Assembly (NCBI GenBank): GCA_004558145.1
Contig: SFDQ01000009.1
Coordinates: forward strand, 1 to 64,000
Reading direction: 5' to 3'
DNA from: Oscillospiraceae bacterium
GTDB lineage: Bacteria; Bacillota_A; Clostridia; Oscillospirales; Ruminococcaceae
Length of the DNA stretch: 64,000 nt
This document shows positions 60,172 through 64,000 of the stretch, piece after piece; position 1 is the first letter of the stretch; the number at the start of each line of letters is the position of its first letter. The notes under the pieces were generated by a model. That model did not search any database, was not told where the DNA came from, and was given only the letters and a program-made list of their open reading frames with translations. The position numbers and the translations under genes are program-made.

Positions 60172-61404
60172 TTATTCTTCCGGCAGCTTCTTGCGAAGCA
60201 GGCTGTGGGGCGGCAGCGGCGTTTCGCTGGGCATGGTGTAGAGCATCATGGGATGAGGGGTGCTGGTGATGTTTTCACATTCGGCATTGCGCAGCCATTC
60301 GGGCGAAAGGTGCACCACCTCGCCGGTGGGGGTCAGGGCTTCCAGCTCCTCCCCCAGGGTGAACTTGCCACGCTGGGTGCACTTGGCCAGCCCCTCGTGC
60401 CAGCTTTCCACCACGCCCACGAACTCCCATTTGCGCACATAGCCGCCGGTCTCGGCATCCTGCCGGGCCTTCTGCGGCCCGAAATAGAAACCGGGAGAAT
60501 AGCGGCGGTGGCTGGTGCGGTCCAGCTCGTCCAGCACCCGCTCGGGGCAGAGGAAGTCCTCACCCGGCGGGGTGGCCAGAAAAGCGTCCAATGCCTGACG
60601 ATAAGCGCTGGTGACGCTGGCCACATAATAAAAGGTCTTGGCGCGGCCCTCAATTTTCAGGCTGTCCACGCCGGCGGCGCAGATCATATCAATGAAGGGG
60701 GCGGTGCAGAGATCGTTGGCGTTCAGGATGTAGCTGCCCTCGGGCGTTTCGCCTATCTCCATGTACTGACCGGGGCGGGTCTCTTCCATCAGGTAGTACT
60801 TCCAGCGGCAGGGCTGGGCGCACTGGCCCCGGTTAGCGTCCCGCCCGGCAAGGTACTGGCTGAGCAGGCACCGCCCCGACACGCTCATGCACATGGCGCC
60901 GTGGACAAAGGCCTCCAGCTCCAGGTCCTCGGGGGTGTTGGCGCGGATCTCGGCGATCTGCTGCAAAGTGAGTTCCCTTGCCAGTACCACCCGTTTTGCG
61001 CCCAGTTCATAGGCGGCCCGGGCGGCGGCCCAGTTGGTAACGCCCGCCTGGGTGGAGAGGTGTATCTCCGCCTGAGGGGCGTACTGCTTGACCATGGACA
61101 GCACGCCCAGGTCCGCCACGATGAAGGCGTCCACGCCGGCGGCCCAGGCCTGCCGGATGGCATTCGGCAGTTCCCTCAGCTCTTCGTTGGTGGGCAGGGT
61201 GTTCAAGGTCAGATAGAGTTTTTTGCCCCGGGCGTGGCAGAGGGCCGCTCCCTCCGCCAGCTGCTCCGGGGTAAAGTTCTGGGGCGCGGAGCGCATACCG
61301 AACTCGGTGAGCCCGGCATACACCGCGTCCGCCCCGTATCGCAGGGCATATTCCAGCCGTTCCAGGTCCCCCGCGGGGGCCAGCAGTTCCGGCACAGGAA
61401 GCAT
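60172..61404 (-). CDS. U32 family peptidase-like protein (TrhP/RlhA type)
   Basis: A 410-residue protein. It opens with the family start PELLAPAGDLERLEYALRYGADAVYAGL, and the U32 signature EAFVHGAMCMSVSGRCLLSQYL is at about residues 164-185, followed by GQCAQPCRWKY, the four conserved cysteines. Studied relatives (TrhP, RlhA) hydroxylate tRNA or rRNA using prephenate-derived chemistry and iron-sulfur clusters rather than cleave peptides, so the peptidase name is historical. Substrate here is not determined. AAGGAGAG precedes the ATG. Confidence 0.88.
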   Translation of the reverse strand: MLPVPELLAPAGDLERLEYALRYGADAVYAGLTEFGMRSAPQNFTPEQLAEGAALCHARGKKLYLTLNTLPTNEELRELPNAIRQAWAAGVDAFIVADLGVLSMVKQYAPQAEIHLSTQAGVTNWAAARAAYELGAKRVVLARELTLQQIAEIRANTPEDLELEAFVHGAMCMSVSGRCLLSQYLAGRDANRGQCAQPCRWKYYLMEETRPGQYMEIGETPEGSYILNANDLCTAPFIDMICAAGVDSLKIEGRAKTFYYVASVTSAYRQALDAFLATPPGEDFLCPERVLDELDRTSHRRYSPGFYFGPQKARQDAETGGYVRKWEFVGVVESWHEGLAKCTQRGKFTLGEELEALTPTGEVVHLSPEWLRNAECENITSTPHPMMLYTMPSETPLPPHSLLRKKLPEE

Positions 61405-61426
61405 GTTTCTCTCTCCTTTTCATGGC

Positions 61427-61460
61427 GCAGGGCGCTGAAAGAAAACTTTCAGCGCCCTGC
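61427..61460. other. Long hairpin between mltG and the U32 gene
   Basis: A perfect 15-bp stem (arms 61427-61441 and 61446-61460) with a four-base loop. No T tract on the minus strand, so it may be a processing or stability element rather than a terminator. Confidence 0.5.
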
Positions 61461-61468
61461 CTGTCGCT

Positions 61469-62608
61469 TTATTGCGAGAACGCGATGCTCTTGTTGCGCT
61501 CGTGCTCGCTGATGGTCTTGGCGTAGTAGTATTTGCCGTTCTTGTCGGTGACGAAGAAATAGTACTTCTCCGCCAGATACTCCTCGTCGGGATTCAGCGC
61601 CGCCTTGATGGCCTCGATGCCGGGGTTCGAGACAGGACCCGCGGGCAGGCCTTCCTTCTCATAGGTGTTGTAGGCGGCGTAGATGTTGGCGGGGATGTTG
61701 TCCCACCCGCCATAGTAGGGGGCGATCCAGTTGTAGATGTAGTTGTTATCGTCCGGGTTCTGGACGTAGCTGCTCACATTGCTCTCCAGACGGGGGTAGG
61801 GCGAGCCTTCCGCCAGCCGGTTATGGAACACGGCGGAAACGCGGGCGTCCTCAGCGTTGCCCGCCTCCTCCTGCACGAAGCTGGCCAGGGTGATGGCCTC
61901 CTCCAGGGTAAAGCCCTGGTCCGCCGCCTGCTGGCGCAGTTCCGGGGTGACCTGACGGTCGAACTCGGCGTAGAAGGTGTTCACGTAGTTGTAGACCGTG
62001 TCGTCCAGGAAGAACTCATAGGTGTTGGGGAAGAGATAGCCCTCACACTTCATGAAAATATCCGGGTCGTCGGGGATCTCGTTCCAGAACTCGTACTGGC
62101 TGAAGTCGGAGCCGTCCTCGCCGTTGGCGCAGGCCAAAAACTCCTCGGCGGTGCACAGGCCGTTCTCCTCCATCAGCTGGGCCATCCGCTGAGCAGTGAG
62201 ACCTTCGGGAAAGGTGACGGTGACGGTGTCCCGCTTGACATACTGGCTCAGGGTCTCGATGATGTCGTCGTAGCTCGCGCCCTTGCACAGGGTGAACTCG
62301 CCGTACTGCAGGCTGCCCGCCGCTTCTTTGTAGCGCAGATAGTAGCGGAACACCAGCGGGCGCTTGATAACGCCCGCATCAGCGAGGCGGTTCGCAATGG
62401 TGGTGGGGCCCTCGCCCTGCTCGACCGTCACTGTGACTTCTTCCGTGGTGGCGTTCTTGCCGGCGATCTCGCCGATCACCGACGCGCCGTAGATGCCGCC
62501 GCCGATCAGCAGCACGACAAACAGCAGCAGCACGATCAGGCAGCCGCTGGGCCCCCGCCTGCGGCGGCGCGGGCGCTGTTCATTGTTTTCCCGTGGCTGG
62601 TTGTTCAT
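61469..62608 (-). CDS. mltG: Endolytic transglycosylase MltG
   Basis: A 379-residue protein with one anchor (about residues 22-46) after a basic cytoplasmic start. A LysM-like fold (about residues 55-130) precedes the catalytic domain. The region ASFVQEEAGNAEDARVSAVFHNRL (about residues 244-267) aligns with the EKE site of Escherichia coli MltG; the last Glu (218 there) is kept as EE. AAYNTYEKEGLPAGPVSNPG (about residues 315-334) is also conserved. It cuts nascent glycan strands and sets their length. Likely first of mltG-U32-lipoprotein. Confidence 0.93.
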   Translation of the reverse strand: MNNQPRENNEQRPRRRRRGPSGCLIVLLLFVVLLIGGGIYGASVIGEIAGKNATTEEVTVTVEQGEGPTTIANRLADAGVIKRPLVFRYYLRYKEAAGSLQYGEFTLCKGASYDDIIETLSQYVKRDTVTVTFPEGLTAQRMAQLMEENGLCTAEEFLACANGEDGSDFSQYEFWNEIPDDPDIFMKCEGYLFPNTYEFFLDDTVYNYVNTFYAEFDRQVTPELRQQAADQGFTLEEAITLASFVQEEAGNAEDARVSAVFHNRLAEGSPYPRLESNVSSYVQNPDDNNYIYNWIAPYYGGWDNIPANIYAAYNTYEKEGLPAGPVSNPGIEAIKAALNPDEEYLAEKYYFFVTDKNGKYYYAKTISEHERNKSIAFSQ

Positions 62609-62634
62609 GTTTTACTTCCACCTTTGTATGTTTT

Positions 62635-63462
62635 TTATTCATCGTCCAACATCAGGCGCATATACGCGTCCCGCACGTCGAACAGCTGGTCAAAGAAGCG
62701 GATCATTCCGTAGTCCCGCGCCGCGCCTTCGCCCAAAAAGAGCATCTGGCTCTCGCCCAGTTCCAGCACCGCGTCCTCGGCGCTGGTCTTCTGGCGGGCG
62801 GCCTCCAGAAGGGCCACGGCCGCGCGGTCGCTCTCGGCAAAGAGCTCCACAAAGCGCATCTCGTTCCCCTTTTTGAAGAAGAGGCCGTATCCTTCGTCGG
62901 TGCACACGCTGGTAACACCCAGGCTGTAAAGGTCGGTCAGCACTGCGGTGTAGCCCGCGGCGTTCAGTTCCACCGCGTTCGGCGCATACTTCCGGCGAAG
63001 CTGCTGCAATCCTTTGGCGGTGACGGTGTCAAATTCCGCCTGGGCCCACAGGTTGTTGCGGACAGGCCGGCGCAGCACCCGCTTGGAGAAGGCCTTTTCA
63101 AAGCCGCGCTTTGCGTAAAAGTCGAACAGCGGCGCGTTCGCGGGGATGAGCGCCGCAAAGGCCGCGCCCCGGCGGGCCAGCTCCTGCCCGGCGGCGTCCA
63201 TCAGGGTGGTCATCACGCCGGTGCCCCGCTGGTCCGGGCGGGTGGTAAGGCCGTAGTAATAGGCCCCCTTCCGACCGCAGAGCGTCACCGGCACGGCACA
63301 GAGCAGCGCGGTGCACGCGCCGTCCTGCCGGGCGGCAAAAACGTTCCCCTCTCCGGCAAAATTCTCCAGCACCGACATTGCAAACTGCTCGGTCCCTCCA
63401 AAGGAATCAACAAACAGTTTCGCAAGCGCGGGAAATTCTTCCCGCCGTGCCACACAGTCCAT
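62635..63462 (-). CDS. GNAT family N-acetyltransferase
   Basis: The start is the ATG at 63462 (GGGAGGGAG upstream), giving 275 residues. The acetyl-CoA site is in GLTTRPDQRGTGVMTTLMDAAGQEL (about residues 73-97; R/Q-x-x-G-x-G/A as QRGTGV). The C-terminal half (about residues 140-275) may be a second GNAT-like or SCP2-like fold. The acceptor is unknown. It follows the DUF2156 gene by 38 bases. Confidence 0.8.
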   Translation of the reverse strand: MDCVARREEFPALAKLFVDSFGGTEQFAMSVLENFAGEGNVFAARQDGACTALLCAVPVTLCGRKGAYYYGLTTRPDQRGTGVMTTLMDAAGQELARRGAAFAALIPANAPLFDFYAKRGFEKAFSKRVLRRPVRNNLWAQAEFDTVTAKGLQQLRRKYAPNAVELNAAGYTAVLTDLYSLGVTSVCTDEGYGLFFKKGNEMRFVELFAESDRAAVALLEAARQKTSAEDAVLELGESQMLFLGEGAARDYGMIRFFDQLFDVRDAYMRLMLDDE

Positions 63463-63500
63463 GGTCGCTCTCCCTCCCTTTTCGGCGCACAGCGCCCCGG

Positions 63501-64000
63501 TCACTTGTTCAGGGCCGCAAGATATTTGGGCTCGATGATGTCCGGGTTGTAGGACAGCTTCGCTGCCCGCAGGCCCTCGTCGCCCACATCGTCCTCCCGG
63601 TTGATGAGGTCGAAGCCGGCGCAGACATTGCGGGCCATCTCCCGGTTGATGATGTTGTAGGCGCCGGTCACATCGTAGAGCGCCTTTTCCACATGCGTGT
63701 CGAACACCCGGTCGTTGATGGGGCTGCCGAAGGAAAACGCCACGATGCGGCCGCCCGCCGTGACATAGCCGCCCCGCAGGTCCAGCTTGTCAAAGTTGTC
63801 GAACAGCAGCTCGATGGAGGTGTGCTCGGTCTGGATGCCGGGATTGTCCTTGTTTTCATACAGCTGGCTCCAGGCGTCGTTGAAGGCGCGGATTGCCGGC
63901 AGGTCCTCTTTGGTGAGAGGATGGAACTGCCAGTCAGGGTTCTCTCTGATAAAACGAGACACATGGTTCCGTTTCTTCTGGAACCGGCGCCCGGGCAGCT
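63501..64000 (-). CDS. DUF2156 (phosphatidylglycerol lysyltransferase C-domain-like) protein, 5' end cut off
   Basis: Only the last 165 codons are in the window; the coding sequence continues upstream past base 64000, so the GTG (M of MSRFIREN) is internal. The frame opens with RRFQKKRNHVSRFIRENPDW, followed by TKEDLPAIRAFNDAW, the typical DUF2156 linker, and later GGYVTAGGRIVAFSFGSPIND and EKALYDVTGAYNIINREMA (about residues 105-123), the GNAT-like aminoacyl- or acetyl-transfer core. The acceptor cannot be named from this part. Confidence 0.8.
   Translation of the reverse strand, partial: LPGRRFQKKRNHVSRFIRENPDWQFHPLTKEDLPAIRAFNDAWSQLYENKDNPGIQTEHTSIELLFDNFDKLDLRGGYVTAGGRIVAFSFGSPINDRVFDTHVEKALYDVTGAYNIINREMARNVCAGFDLINREDDVGDEGLRAAKLSYNPDIIEPKYLAALNK

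Overview
The window looks like chromosomal DNA from a GC-rich, anaerobic, low-oxygen-tolerant member of the Firmicutes (class Clostridia, most like the Oscillospiraceae/Ruminococcaceae gut lineage). The evidence is a CIRCE-controlled groES-groEL pair, a long pyruvate kinase with the C-terminal PEP-utiliser-like extension of Gram-positive enzymes, diaminopimelate dehydrogenase, reverse rubrerythrin, many lipoproteins with clean lipoboxes, strong GGAGG ribosome binding sites and sigma-A promoters. Genus is not decided by the sequence. I see no prophage, insertion sequence, CRISPR array or rRNA; the region reads as ordinary core and accessory chromosome, with most genes on the minus strand.

Layout. 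1-5.4 kb: end of a class B penicillin-binding protein gene (runs off the left edge), groEL-groES, then pepP and a lipid kinase. 5.4-8.4 kb: an unusual operon of a TraX-family membrane protein with a response regulator and sensor kinase. 8.4-10.3 kb: rubrerythrin, then a divergent pair of Gx transporter and FMN-binding lipoprotein. 10.3-13.7 kb: DUF4358 lipoprotein, MBOAT acyltransferase and DHHW protein, an extracellular polysaccharide acylation module. 13.7-16.2 kb: a PhoP/PhoR-like two-component pair with PhoP-box-like repeats. 16.2-23.2 kb: ABC-F protein and HAD nucleotidase, a 28-cysteine small protein, gpsA, a modular SGNH surface protein and another HAD phosphatase. 23.2-32.4 kb: a TrpXYZ-like ABC importer, an alanine/glycine symporter, a MacB-like ABC system with a CARDB membrane-anchored subunit, and a YdcF protein. 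32.4-36.6 kb: deoB, pyk, a GH25 lysozyme and tRNA-Ser(GGA). 36.6-43.3 kb: a small protein of unknown function, the complete livJHMGF branched-chain amino acid importer, xpt, and a YerC/TrpR-like regulator. 43.4-47.7 kb: a four-gene response regulator, kinase, ABC ATPase and FtsX permease module. 47.8-50.8 kb: tsf, rpsB and an orphan PTS-type IIC protein. 50.9-55.9 kb: an esterase, a polar amino acid ABC importer, ddh and a glyoxalase-fold protein. 55.9-64 kb: a possible 27-residue membrane protein, a PRK06851-like ATPase, a nuclease-helicase fusion, a lipoprotein, a U32 protein, mltG, a GNAT acetyltransferase and a truncated DUF2156 gene.

How the parts fit. Three ABC importers take up amino acids, and in two of them the binding-protein gene comes first and is followed by an internal terminator, which would overproduce the lipoprotein. 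Several genes serve the envelope: PBP, MltG, GH25, MBOAT/DHHW, Ddh for meso-DAP, and SGNH surface protein. Three two-component systems sit within 42 kb. The most informative non-coding signal is an 11-bp-phased GTGAC/GTCAC operator that occurs at the same distance from the -10 element in front of both the regulator genes (47.7 kb) and the ABC genes (46.0 kb) of one module.
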